Of a DNA stretch of 64,000 nt, positions 1-9,802 are shown one piece after another. The stretch lies in the NCBI GenBank assembly GCA_936432065.2, contig OW386289.2, positions 167,709,348 to 167,773,347 on the forward strand, given 5' to 3'. Every line of letters begins with the position of its first letter. Position 1 is the stretch's first letter. The stretch comes from Rutpela maculata (Eukaryota > Arthropoda > Insecta > Coleoptera > Cerambycidae). The translations under genes were made by a program, and so were the position numbers. The notes beneath the pieces are model-generated. The model saw only the letters and a program-made list of their open reading frames with translations, did not search any database and was not told the DNA's origin.

Positions 1-1068
1 TTAAATAATCCAAAATTAAGTTTCAAAATATCACAAAAACGGCAAAATATACTTTAAAACAACACGTTCAATCGGCACGTCACTCGATGACAGCTGTTTG
101 TTTTCCTAAGGTCTCAGAATCTGTGACGTCGGCGCACGCGACCTATACATATACAAAAACTTCAATACAGTCTAGTTGGAAAACGGTGGGAGACTCGACA
201 TAATTATATTAAGGTTTTTATCTCAGAATGTTGTGAAGAATTTGTCATTACGAGCTCCTCCGGCGATTTTGGGACACCCTGTATAGCACAGTATTTATTT
301 ATTTCTCCTTTCTTATTGCTTGTTGTTGCGCTGGTACGCCACTGTTGCATTAGTTCGATATTTGATAGCCGTTTAACGGGTATCGTGTAAGGGGAGATCG
401 GTAAATCATGTGGATGACATAATCACTAGAAACCAACGAGCAAACATAAAAGTTCACGTCACGATTTGAATTATCATTCCTCAGTGAAACCATTATTATA
501 AAAATACCATTTACACAATCGGTTTTTGATAAGACGTGCTCTAACCGGATGCTGACTTCTCTGATGGATTAAAAAACGTAAATTATGGAGTTTACTTCAT
601 TTATCGTCACCGCTGATTAACTCGTATTTCACTGGAAAGTCTTTTACTGCCTCTTTCAAGTCTAGATTATCGCGATTAATATTCACAGATCTTTATTATT
701 TTAGAGGTGCCAAATTTAGATTATGATCGAGAGGCAGAAAAAAAAATGTTAACCGGTGGGAAGTTCTACAAAGCACGGTCGATTCATGATATTAGTGACT
801 TACTGATCAAAAATGGTTGAAGCTACAACCCGTGTCCAATATTCGCTTAGATGAGTGTTACCGCACCTTGTTATAATAAAAAACTTGAGCTAAATTACGA
901 CAAAAATAAAATATTGGCTGTTTTTACTCCTAAAACTCAAGACCGTCACGCGTAACTCCATACAGATTGACACTTGTTTTGGCTGAAATTTTGTTACCAG
1001 AGAAATGGTTAGTGTCCATCTCTGCTATAATTATTACAAAATATCCAACATTTGTTGTTAAGATACAA
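1..1068. other. AT-rich sequence without a recognised gene
   Basis: No coding region or RNA gene is visible. A GACACCCTGTATA string near 273 resembles the outer end of insect TA-flanked MITEs, but no partner end was found. A GACCGTCAC motif lies at 941-949, part of a local cluster that resumes beyond the hAT-like element. Confidence 0.5.
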
Positions 1069-1076
1069 CTTTCATG
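1069..1076 (+). repeat. 8-bp target site duplication, left (CTTTCATG)
   Basis: Identical to 3574-3581 and directly abuts the hAT-like left end, so it marks the insertion point. Confidence 0.85.
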
Positions 1077-3573
1077 CAGGCCTGTAGCTAGGGGGGGGGG
1101 GGGCAGGACGGGCGGCGCTCGTCCTGGAATAAGTTTCGCCCGACCTACGGTGATCGTAATGGGGGAAATTTTAACTGTTTTTTTTAATTGGGTAAAAATT
1201 TTCTAATTTTTTCGGATTAAAAAGTTTTTTTTGGATAATCATCATCATCATCATCTCTGGCACTACAACCCCGGGTGGGTCTTGGCCTGTTCTAATATCA
1301 GTTTCCATTCTTCCCTATTCATCGCCTTGGTTTTCCAGTTTCTAATTCCTAGCGTACTTAGATTTTCTTCCACCTGATCCTTAAATCTAATTCTGGGCCT
1401 ACCTCTCTTCCTATGTCCAGCCGGTATTTGCTGGAAAATTTTCTTTGAGGGTTCCATGTCGTCCATCCTTTCTAGGTGTCCCAGCCACCTTAGTCTATTT
1501 ATTTTGATAGATCGAACAATATCAGGTTCCTCGTAGAGGCGGTAGAGCTCAAAATTATAACGTCTACGCCACATCCCATTCTCCAGTACACCTCTATATA
1601 TATGGCGCAAAATCTTTCTCTCAAAGCAGCCTAATAGCTCTTCATCACTTTTTGTCATGGTTCATGCTTCCGACCCGTAGGAGAGCACTGGTTTGATAAG
1701 AGTTTTATATATCAATAACTTGGTTTTTTTGGTTGCTATGCTTGATGTTAGTAGCTTTTTTAATCCAAAGTAGACTCTATTAGCTAAATATATCCTTCTC
1801 TTAATCTCTGTACTTATTACATTATTTTCGTTTATTTTCGATCCAAGATATACAAACTCTCTTACCCCTTCAAAAATATATGTATCTATCACCAGATCTT
1901 CGGGTGGTGTTAATTGAGTGTTGGTAGTAACTTTCATATACTTTATTTTTGCTAATTAACTTGTAACCCCACTTTCTTGGCAGCTGCTTCTAGTGCTTTG
2001 AAGGCTTGTATTAAGTCTCTTTTTGTCCTTGATACTACATCAATGTCATCTGCATACGCTAGTATTTGTACGCTTCTATTTATAATGGTTCCCCTTGTCG
2101 CTATGCCTGAATCTCTTATGGCTTTTTCCAGTGCAATGTTGAATAACAAACAAGATAGACTATCTCCCTGGCGCAAACCTGTGTATGTCTCTAACGATCT
2201 TGACATGCTGTTTTGTATCTTTACTTTACGTTCGACTTTCGATAGAGTTGCCTTTACTAGGTTTATCAAGTGTATTGGGATATTAAATTCTCTCATGGCG
2301 TTATAGAGTGAGCTTCTGTCTATGCTATCGTAGGCACCTTTGAAGTCTATAAATAAGTGGTACGTCTTTTCTAAAGCCTGCCTGAGAAGAAATATTTGGT
2401 CAGTTGTTGACTTCTCCTTCCTGAACCCATTTTGATATTTGCCTACTATTCCTTCACTGTATGTAGCTAGGCGGTCATACAGTATGTAGGCCAATACTTT
2501 ATATGCTACGTTTAGTAGCGTAATTCCTCGGTAGTTGTCGCACATCATTTGGTCTCCTTTTTTGTGTATAGGTACAATTATACCTATGTTCCAATTATCT
2601 GGGAGTTTTACGCGTCCCCAGATTTGTGCTACTAAACTGCATATGCGTTCTTTTAATTTGTTTACCCCATACTTTAGCAGCTCAGAAGGTATGCCATCCA
2701 TACCAGGGGACTTATGATTTTTCAGTTTATTTATTGCCTTAGCTACTTCTTCTTCAGTTGCTATGTTATCTCTTTCTCTTTCATCTTCTATGTCTTCTAG
2801 CTGCATTTCTGCTTCGCTTACTTCTCCCTGGTTTCCAATGTTTAATCTTTCTTCAAAGTTTTCAGCCCACCTCTCTAATATCTTATCTTGTTCATTAATA
2901 ATCTCTCCTTCCGCGCTTCTAACCATTGATATTCTGGGCTTAAATTCCTTTCTATTTTGGTTGACATTCTTGTAAAATTTTCGCGATTCATTTTGGGTAT
3001 TAAGCCTTTCTAATTCTTGCATTTGACTTTCTATGTGCTCTTTTTTCTTTCTTTTTATTATTCTTTTTTCATCTCGTCTCAGTTACTTGTACTCTTCTTC
3101 TACTTGTCTTGTTGTTCGGCCTTGAAGTTTTCTATATGCCTGATTTTTTCTCTCTGTTGATTGCCTGCACTCCTCATCGTATCATTCTGTTTCCCTTCGC
3201 TTTTGTTTTTGTTTTCCAATGACTTCTGTTGCTACTCTTCCAGTAAATTCCTACAAAATCCCCAGTATTCATCAATATCTTGACAAATGGTCTCCATTTG
3301 GTCTTCTATCTTTCTTTCAAGCTCTTGCCCAAATCTTCTAGCTGTCTCGGGGTTTTTGAGCGCCTCCAGGTTAAATTTCTCTTCTTTACTTCCTTTTCCC
3401 TTTTTTGCATTAGAGATTCTTGCCCTTACCCTGGATTGGACTAAGTAATTTTTTTGGATTTTTTGGATTTCTCCCCCCCCCCGGCTCATCTTTTTGATTT
3501 TTCGGACTTTTTTACGGGCCCGTCCTGAAAAATTATTTGCCTGCCCTGAAAGCATTTTCTAGCTACAGGCCTG
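1077..3573. mobile_element. hAT-like element carrying a LINE fragment
   Basis: The left end reads CAGGCCTGTAGCTAG (1077-1091) and the right end is its exact reverse complement (3559-3573). Both are bordered by the same 8-bp direct repeat CTTTCATG (1069-1076 and 3574-3581). An 8-bp duplication with CAG-type ends is the hallmark of hAT transposition. A G-run (about 1091-1103) and a matching C-run (about 3474-3482) lie inside the ends. No hAT transposase is present; the interior is almost wholly a reverse transcriptase gene on the minus strand. The simplest reading is a hAT MITE into which a 5'-truncated LINE jumped; capture of the LINE before transposition is the alternative. Confidence 0.85.
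1238..3450 (-). pseudogene. Non-LTR retrotransposon reverse transcriptase, inactivated
   Basis: A minus-strand ORF2-type polyprotein remnant that would copy LINE RNA into DNA at a nicked target. Read from 3450 downwards: a linker like those that follow the LINE endonuclease (WYDEEC-type YDEECRQSTERKNQAYR near 3180-3120), then the RT domain with HKSPGMDGIPSELLKYG, DNYRGITLLN, motif A FIDFKGAYDS, motif B TGLRQGDSLS and the catalytic LAYADDIDVV (about 2070-2045). The thumb and C-terminal part ends in RLRWLGHLERMDD and GHRKRGRPR. Damage: stops near 3230 and 3088, a frameshift near 1940-1950, and a TGG-to-TGA type stop at about 1662 (YGSEA*TMTKSD). The 3' side ends in an ATG-type microsatellite (about 1240-1255), as some LINE 3' tails do. 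The 5' endonuclease half is missing. Clade not certain; RTE-like or a related endonuclease-RT family is likely. Confidence 0.88.
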
Positions 3574-3581
3574 CTTTCATG
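3574..3581 (+). repeat. 8-bp target site duplication, right (CTTTCATG)
   Basis: Identical to 1069-1076 and directly abuts the hAT-like right end. Confidence 0.85.
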
Positions 3582-5189
3582 TTTTAAAATCTAGGATTTA
3601 ATATATAAACTATTAAAGTCGCGTAACTTGGTTAATACTCACGACCGTCACAGCGCTCATTATTAGTTAATAAGTTGAATACTAGGACTACCAGCGACTC
3701 AGAAACACATCGAAATTTAGTTTTCGTTGTGAAATCATGTGAGATACAATAACTGAGTGCTGTTTCCCAAAACATTTTGAATTTCCAGTAATTTATATCG
3801 TAAGTCTAATATATGGCCCTGTGCTCTCTTTCATGACCGTCACGTTGTGTATTTTAGCATTTATCAACTTATTAATATCCAAATACGTTTTTATTTTGAG
3901 GTATTCAGTACACTGTCTTCTCCTAACTTTACTTTAATAATAGCTTAGGATGAATATAATTCTTAGTCATTTTTGTCTAGCGGCCCTCACGACAGTCGCA
4001 CTCAGGACCGTCACATGGTACAAATTTGAGTGTGATGGTCTTGAGATTCTAGTGACGGTCATGAGAAATTTCATTGGCATTACTCTCCTTCACTCTTGTA
4101 ACTTTTGAATGGTTGAATGGATTTTTTTCAAATTTGGTGTAGTGATATGGGATGAAATTTCCAATTATATGATGTAAAAAACCAACTTCTGACTTCCGGT
4201 TTCGAGGCAAATGACGTGAAAATCAAATTTTTTAAATGGGACAACTTGTATATTTTTTCATATTTGGTTCCTACTAGCCAAAATACATATGACCTGACCC
4301 TCAAATATTATTTTTATTTTCAAAAGTTTGGCACAACCTCAGCCAGCAATTACATGACCGTTTTACGAATCTCACAACCATCTCATGCCACTCACGACCG
4401 TCACGCGTAACTCACAGTACCTCATTCACAATGGTGTCATAAATATTATTTATCTCGTTCGGACTATTGTCCTTTAAATTATGAACAAAACTGGTTGTCG
4501 GTAATAAAATTTAGACACAAATAGGTAATTTAAGTCAATACAGTTAACTGAATTTTGAAAGTATTAGGCTCAAATAAGAAAGAAACAGATACTTCCAGTT
4601 ATATCACTTTTTATTTTATTCATGGGTATTATTACATCCAAAATTTTCTCTAATATCTTGTAGGACATATTTTTCACTTCAAAGAATCAACTTTTTCATA
4701 ATCCATTTAGCATATTTATATTAATCCACAACACAAATATAAATGTGACGGTCGTGTGTTTTGTTATACGTTTTACTAAGGAAAAACAGGCTGTAACATT
4801 TTAGTCACGGGAGAAAAGCTGGTGCCACAAGGCATACCTGAAAAGTAGACACTTTAACCATTTCAAAAATGTATGCCATCAATAGATTCCTGACATTTTA
4901 TTTTTTAACATTGTCAATGTGAAATCGACCATGTTTTGTAGAACTGCCCCGGTCTACACGATAAATTATAGATTTTAATACAAACATTTATTCCTTGGAA
5001 CATGAAAAATGGATGTCACAAAAGCATATGTGTCGTTTCTCGCCATAGTGATCTCAGAAACAGAACGACGCTTAAGTGGGGGTAAAGTTATGTATTTTGC
5101 AAAGTAGGTGTTAGTAAACATTTTTTGGCCTAGTTCCGTGAAAATGCAGGTACAAATTTAACGCGTTGCACAATGACGAATTTTACCGT
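3582..5189. other. Non-coding stretch with repeated GACCGTCAC motif
   Basis: No gene seen. The motif GACCGTCAC or its complement recurs at about 3643, 3835, 4006, 4054 (reverse), 4396 and 4745 (reverse). The form at 4391-4412 matches that at 936-957 almost base for base (CACGACCGTCACGCGTAACT versus AAGACCGTCACGCGTAACT). The remainder is AT-rich. Confidence 0.5.
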
Positions 5190-5312
5190 GGAGCAGTGCG
5201 TACACTAAACTCAATATTTGTAAGTTTTTCGACCCTGCGAATGAGAATCCAATGCTAAAATTTTCGAAAACAAGATGGTGGATTTAATATAGCGGACTGA
5301 AACCCTAAAAAC
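5190..5312. repeat. Left arm of an outer inverted repeat around the CXC transposon
   Basis: About 120 bp that pairs, inverted and imperfectly, with about 8017-8125 (for example GGACTGAAACC here against GGTTTCAGTC there, and GTAAGTTTTTC against GAAAAACTTAC). The CXC transposon sits inside this older palindromic element. Confidence 0.6.
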
Positions 5313-6267
5313 CATCTAAAAAATGTAAAAAAAAAAAAGGTTAAATGCCCTTCATCTCTTTAGTTAAGGATCTGATATTATGATTTTTAAATACATGACT
5401 ACTTCAATATTGTGGAGCGTACAACAATTTAGAAAACAAGCTTCAGTCCATTGAAGCATCCAACTGAACTAACTGAAGCTAATATTTGTATTTGAAAATT
5501 GTAATACTAAAAAGATAAAGGACACTGAACCATTTTTTTTTAACTATTTTTAGTGGAAGACCAGACCCTCTGAATTCGACACCCTCTATACAACTCGTGA
5601 ATAGGTAATCTGATGTAAAATAACCTGCTAAACTTGATTTTTGAATTCGCCCATTGATTTGAGGTTGCCAAAATGACCAAATTGGCAATTTTCTAAAAAA
5701 AATAAAAATTATGTGTTATTTTTTGTTTTTCATATAACACGTCATATATTTTTTATTTTACTTCAGAATGATTTAATTTTTTTACATAATATTCTCTAAC
5801 TATTTTTTGATATGTTGAAAGTAAAAAACTTTACCTAAAAAATAATTAGTTGGCAAAAAAAAATAACAACTTTTCTTTGACGCAAAATCTTTAAAATTTG
5901 CAGAGTAAAATGTCCGATCGAGGTATCTTTTTTATTTTTAAAGTTAGGTGCCTACTATAACGAAGAAAATGTTCCGAATGAACTAAATAAAATCTTTTAT
6001 AAGAAGTTTTTTTTGAAATTTTGCTCCCTTATCGAAATATTCATTGATTGTTTCAGCGTCCGAACGAAAGCGCGCTACTCTGAATCGGCCGCAATCGCAT
6101 CTAGAGCTAAACGCAGGCACGTGCCGGGTGATTATTATTTTCCAGTGTCCATTTATGTTAAGTTGAAAGTGCTTTTTGTCTCAGTCCTCATATTTAGTGC
6201 GTTGTAAACACATAGTTTGGCATAATAAATTATAATTACTCGGATAGGAAATCAAAGGAAACAAGCT

Positions 6268-6853
6268 AAAAACGTACTCTTCGCCTGTTCACTGGATTTT
6301 TATATAATTGTTATACATTCAATAGGATACTTTTCGCAGTTTTTTGTAAATAATATTACTTTTAGACATTTTTAATTTTATAGTACGAACTTAGTTGGTA
6401 AAAGACTCCGTGTGAAATTAAGTAAAAATAAAAAAGAAACTATACCAAACTCCATTTGGGTTTCGAACCCGGGACCCTTGGATTCCGAGTCAAAAGAACT
6501 ACACCACCACCAAAAGAATGTAAATTTTTATATTATAAGACACGAGCTAAAATCATATCAAAATGAAATATCATTTCACCAGATTTTTATTCAATTACAA
6601 AACCATAAATTAAAACATTTTTATTTACCGATCGATTTTGTTCAAATAGGGTTCTTCCTCTAGCTAACACTAATTTACTGTCCAAATTTCAGTACAATCG
6701 GAATTTTCTTTCTTGAGTTATCGTGCTCACAAGAAACGTGACGGACCGACAGACGGACATTTTGAAAGTTGTTCAGAATTCGTTCACTAACACAATGGTA
6801 TGGAATTTTTTTGTCTGCGAGCGATATTTACGGTTTTAGAAATGTACCGATCA
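6268..6853 (-). mobile_element. Family 2 asymmetric-end element inside CXC transposon copy 1
   Basis: Reverse-strand relative of 51425-52012. The 3' end is marked by the complement of GCGAAGAGTACG (about 6274-6285). It carries a GACGGACCGACAGACGGAC microsatellite (about 6741-6759) and a tRNA-like segment. Its 5' hairpin is missing, cut where the transposon coding remnant begins. The same insertion is present in copy 2, so it predates their divergence. Confidence 0.65.
6454..6513 (-). other. tRNA-like segment within the family 2 element
   Basis: On the minus strand it reads GGTGGTGTAGTTCTTTTGAC followed by a B-box-like GGTTCGAAACCC. It is a tRNA-derived promoter remnant of the kind seen in SINEs, not a functional tRNA: no complete cloverleaf was found. 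Confidence 0.5.
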
Positions 6854-7072
6854 AATGCAAAATCCGATGACATTTCTGTGGCTCTAAAACAATATTTAGA
6901 ACAGAAAAATTTATTTTTATCACTAAATCCAGTTTACCATGCACAATGTAGAAGATCGTATACCCGAACTGCTTATAAAAGAAAATCAGAAATTGTAAAT
7001 CCTAGTACAGAGAATACAAGTAAAAAGGGCATTTCTGCAATGTGCTATTTACAAGACAGCCTACCAAATTAA
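6800..7072 (+). pseudogene. N-terminal fragment of a transposon protein, copy 1
   Basis: An open frame of 90 codons. The first 17 or so residues overlap the neighbouring family 2 element and are probably not original; true coding likely begins near 6853. The recognisable part is VYHAQCRRSYTRTAYKRKSE, resembling the N-terminal Cys/Tyr-rich segment (YHxxCxxSYT) of a widespread invertebrate transposon-encoded protein that ends in a CXC domain. The frame closes at a stop right after LQDSLPN, while the C-terminal part of the same protein follows in another frame from about 7038. The middle, expected to hold several hundred residues, is deleted. Copy 2 has the same deletion, so both descend from one non-autonomous form. 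Function unknown; a DNA-binding or transposase role is inferred only from position. Confidence 0.6.
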
Positions 7073-7286
7073 GCCCAGAATTCCAAATGTTTTAGATTTT
7101 GGATGGTACCTAAAGGAGGAAATCTTATTTCCAAAGATGATTTCAAAAAGCCCAAAACCCAATTTTATTGGGTTAACTCCATTTTGTAAATGTAAATTAT
7201 ATAACTGTACTACAAGCTGCAAGTGTAGCAAAGTAAACGTGCAATGTAACATAAGTTGTTTATGCGAAGGAAAATGTAATCTTTAG
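7038..7286 (+). pseudogene. C-terminal CXC-like cysteine-rich fragment, copy 1
   Basis: Reading the frame that begins at 7038 gives AYQIKPRIPNVLDFGWYLKE, then a lysine/proline linker, then a dense cysteine block (about 7186-7280) with spacing C-K-C-K-x3-C-x3-C-K-C-x6-C-x3-C-x-C-x3-C, and a stop at 7284-7286. The layout 'GW, hydrophobic linker, CXC block' matches the tail of the transposon protein named for the preceding fragment, and is reminiscent of the zinc-binding tesmin/TSO1 CXC motif. It is out of frame (by one base) with the N-terminal fragment, so no single protein can be made. Inference: a metal-binding DNA-contact module kept only as a relic. Confidence 0.6.
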
Positions 7287-8016
7287 TACCCACTTGCTGT
7301 TATAATTAATGAAAACATATTTTTTAGTGTCTATGTTTCGAGATTATCTACATAATTTTATAACATTTAATTGCAAATACAAACTAAATAATCCGTAGAC
7401 TCACTTGATCGCTTAACGACACCACAGATCGGCGACGTTAACAGAAGTTATGCTTTAAATTAATGCGGACGAGTTGCGCGGCCGCATTCAACAGCGTCAT
7501 CTCGTTACATGAGCCGAATTTCAAAAAAATCTCTTTATAAAAAAGTTTGTTTAAAGTATATGGAACATTTTTCTCTTTTATACTATAACTCTCTTTTTAA
7601 AAATAAAAAAGTTACCTCGATCGGGTATTTTTCAATGCAAATTTTAAAAAACCGCGACAATAGAGGGTAATTATATATTTTTTAGGCACTATATTATTAG
7701 TTACACTATATTCTTTGCCGTCAGCCTGTCCAAGAATATTGGAGGGATAATGTGTAAATTATTGGCCAAATCGGAATTAAAATAAAAAAGATATGATGTG
7801 TTATGTGCAGAACAAAAATTAACACATAATTTTAAAATTTTTCAAAAAATTTGCGAATTGACCGATTTGGCAATCTCAAATTAACGGGCGAACTCAAAAA
7901 TCAAATCTAGAAGGTCATTTTACATAATATCATCTGTTTTTTAGGTGGGTGTTCGCGAGTTGTATAGACTACTTTTAAAATGCTTCCTACAGATTGGCTG
8001 CTCTCCGACTATTTAT

Positions 8017-8125
8017 AAGGTTTCAGTCTGCCATATTGAATCCACTATCTTACTTTTGAATATTCTAACATAGCATTGTTAATTCGTGAATAGAAAAACT
8101 TACTGATAATAATCGTAGTGTGTAC
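8017..8125. repeat. Right arm of the outer inverted repeat around the CXC transposon
   Basis: Imperfect reverse complement of 5190-5312; starts five bases beyond the transposon's right end. Confidence 0.6.
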
Positions 8126-8942
8126 GTACTGAACATGAACATAAATCTTGGCCAGCTACTCAGGAAAATTTTCTACTGTGAGTTGCTAGAGTAACGTAAG
8201 TACCCCCATCTATAAAAAGGTAATTAAAACATAATAATTACTGCTGAAAAAAAAAGTAAATGCCTAATTTAATAGTGGAAGCATTTTTTGCGCGTATCAT
8301 TCATCGATATTTGCTAAAGTCTCATATCGCATTATTTATTGGAATTTATTTCGAAGGCGGCAAAAATGTGGCAAAAAAATTTATGAAGCCATTTGGTTCA
8401 GTTTTTTATATACTTTTCGAATTTAATATTTAAATTCAAAAAGAACATATACAGGGTATTGTTTTCTTGAAGAACAACAAAAACATTTTTTTGTTCAAGT
8501 CTGGGCCTGGATTTTTTTGTGTGTGATACAAATACTTATTCAGGACCATTAGTGCATTATACAGTGCGTGTAATTGCCGATTAGGCATGTACATTCACGA
8601 AGCTCGAGAGATATGAAAGCACGGCAGAGCAAACTCGCCCGTCGGCGAAGCATCCCAGCTCTCAGTTATTTCATTTCAGTCAGCTGGCATACGCGATGTT
8701 GTAATTCTTACTCCCTATGCCTAGCCCGCCACTACACATACTGTATATTCCAAATATGAACTGATTATTCCATTTCTTTACAAAGTAACAACCAAAAGAA
8801 ATTTTGGCACAAATACATAAAACACCCTGTATTTCAGCAACGAGGGCCCAACTAGCTTTTTCTGTGGCTGATTAAGATTATCCTGTGTCCTCTATCTGCC
8901 ATTAAAGCATGTTTGTTTCCGCGTAAAACACCCTGTATGTAG
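8126..8942. other. Non-coding stretch with solo MITE-type ends
   Basis: No gene. ACAGGGTAT (about 8451) and two copies of ACACCCTGTAT (about 8821 and 8928) resemble outer ends of TA-flanked insect MITEs, but their pairing is not clear. Confidence 0.4.
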
Positions 8943-9650
8943 GGCTGTTTTGAAAAGATTGGGATAACGCTTAGCCGTAGATTCTTGACATCAAAACAAG
9001 TTGATTTAACCCAAGAAGTAGTGGTCTAACTCTTTTCGTTTTCAAAATAAGTTAAAAAAATTGTATTCGTATTTTGTCTCTATCTTGGAGACTATTATAC
9101 GTATCTACTTCAAAGTTGATAACGACATGTTTTTCATGTCGCTAATTACAATGGTGATATTACCGATGTCACATTTTATAGAAGCCGCTAGTTACAGTAT
9201 TTCTACGTGACACTTTAAGCCATAACTTTTTTGAGGTTGGGTTTTGAACATTGTCTTCTATCATAATCCAAACGCAATTTAATTTCCTAAAGAAAAGGTG
9301 TACTTGTTTAATCGCGATAAAATGCATCCTTTCAGAGAAATACACGATTTACAACTTTGTCACACACCAGTTCGAAGAAATTCAATTATACCTAAAAGTG
9401 GTTTTTAATCTAGTAGGTGTATGTCAAGTATGATGTCTTGAAATCGTCAATAGTGCTTGTTGTGTCAAACATTGTATACATTATACAATATCAATTATAA
9501 AAAAAAATACGAATATAATTTTTTGACTTTACTACCTGTATCTTGAAAATGAAAAGAGTTAGACAGCTACTTTTTGGGTTAGATCAACTTGTTCTGATGT
9601 CAAGAATCTACGGCTAGGCTAAGCGTTATTCCAATCTTTTCGAAACAGCC
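8943..9650. mobile_element. Palindromic MITE, 0.7 kb
   Basis: Starts GGCTGTTTTGAAAAGATTGG and ends in its near-exact complement (9631-9650). The arms extend to about 9070 and back from about 9505, including CTTAGCCGTAGATTCTTGAC near the left tip. No transposase. Target duplication not clear (flanks TAG and AGTAG). Confidence 0.75.
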
Positions 9651-9686
9651 AGTAGTATTACTTTAGTGGAGTGTCAATGCTGGCAG

Positions 9687-9802
9687 TCTCTAGTTATCAT
9701 AGACATCTGTTGTTTTCTTCCTATGTAGTGGTACTAAGTTTGAATTTCTCCAATCATCTGGCCAGATTCCTGTTTTCCATATTAGTACGTTGGGTACACG
9801 AA
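9687..9802 (-). pseudogene. LINE reverse transcriptase scrap
   Basis: On the minus strand the translation VLIWKTGIWPDDWRNSNLVP then LHRKKTTDVYDN matches the RT region before motif A in LINEs (pattern W-K-x-G-x-x-P-x-x-W-x-x-x-x-x-x-P-L-x-K-K). It is cut on one side by the palindrome at 9803 and on the other by the MITE ending at 9650. Confidence 0.65.

Larger units (their letters stand above)
5551..8011. mobile_element. Long-inverted-end DNA transposon with CXC protein remnant, copy 1
   Basis: The ends start TAGTGG and finish CCGACTA, each bordered by TTT (5548-5550 and 8012-8014), suggesting a 3-bp duplication. The inverted ends are very long: 5551 to about 6200 pairs with about 7400-8011, including TATACAACTCG near the tips and CCGATCGAGGTA deeper in. 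Between the arms lie a family 2 short element (minus strand) and a small coding remnant (6853-7286). A second copy sits at 44205-47443. The superfamily is not one I can name; ends and target size do not match hAT, Tc1/mariner or piggyBac. Confidence 0.75.

Noticed and set aside
1977..2975. Plus-strand open frames opposite the LINE
   Set aside because: They are antisense shadows of the reverse transcriptase; the minus strand shows the conserved RT motifs.
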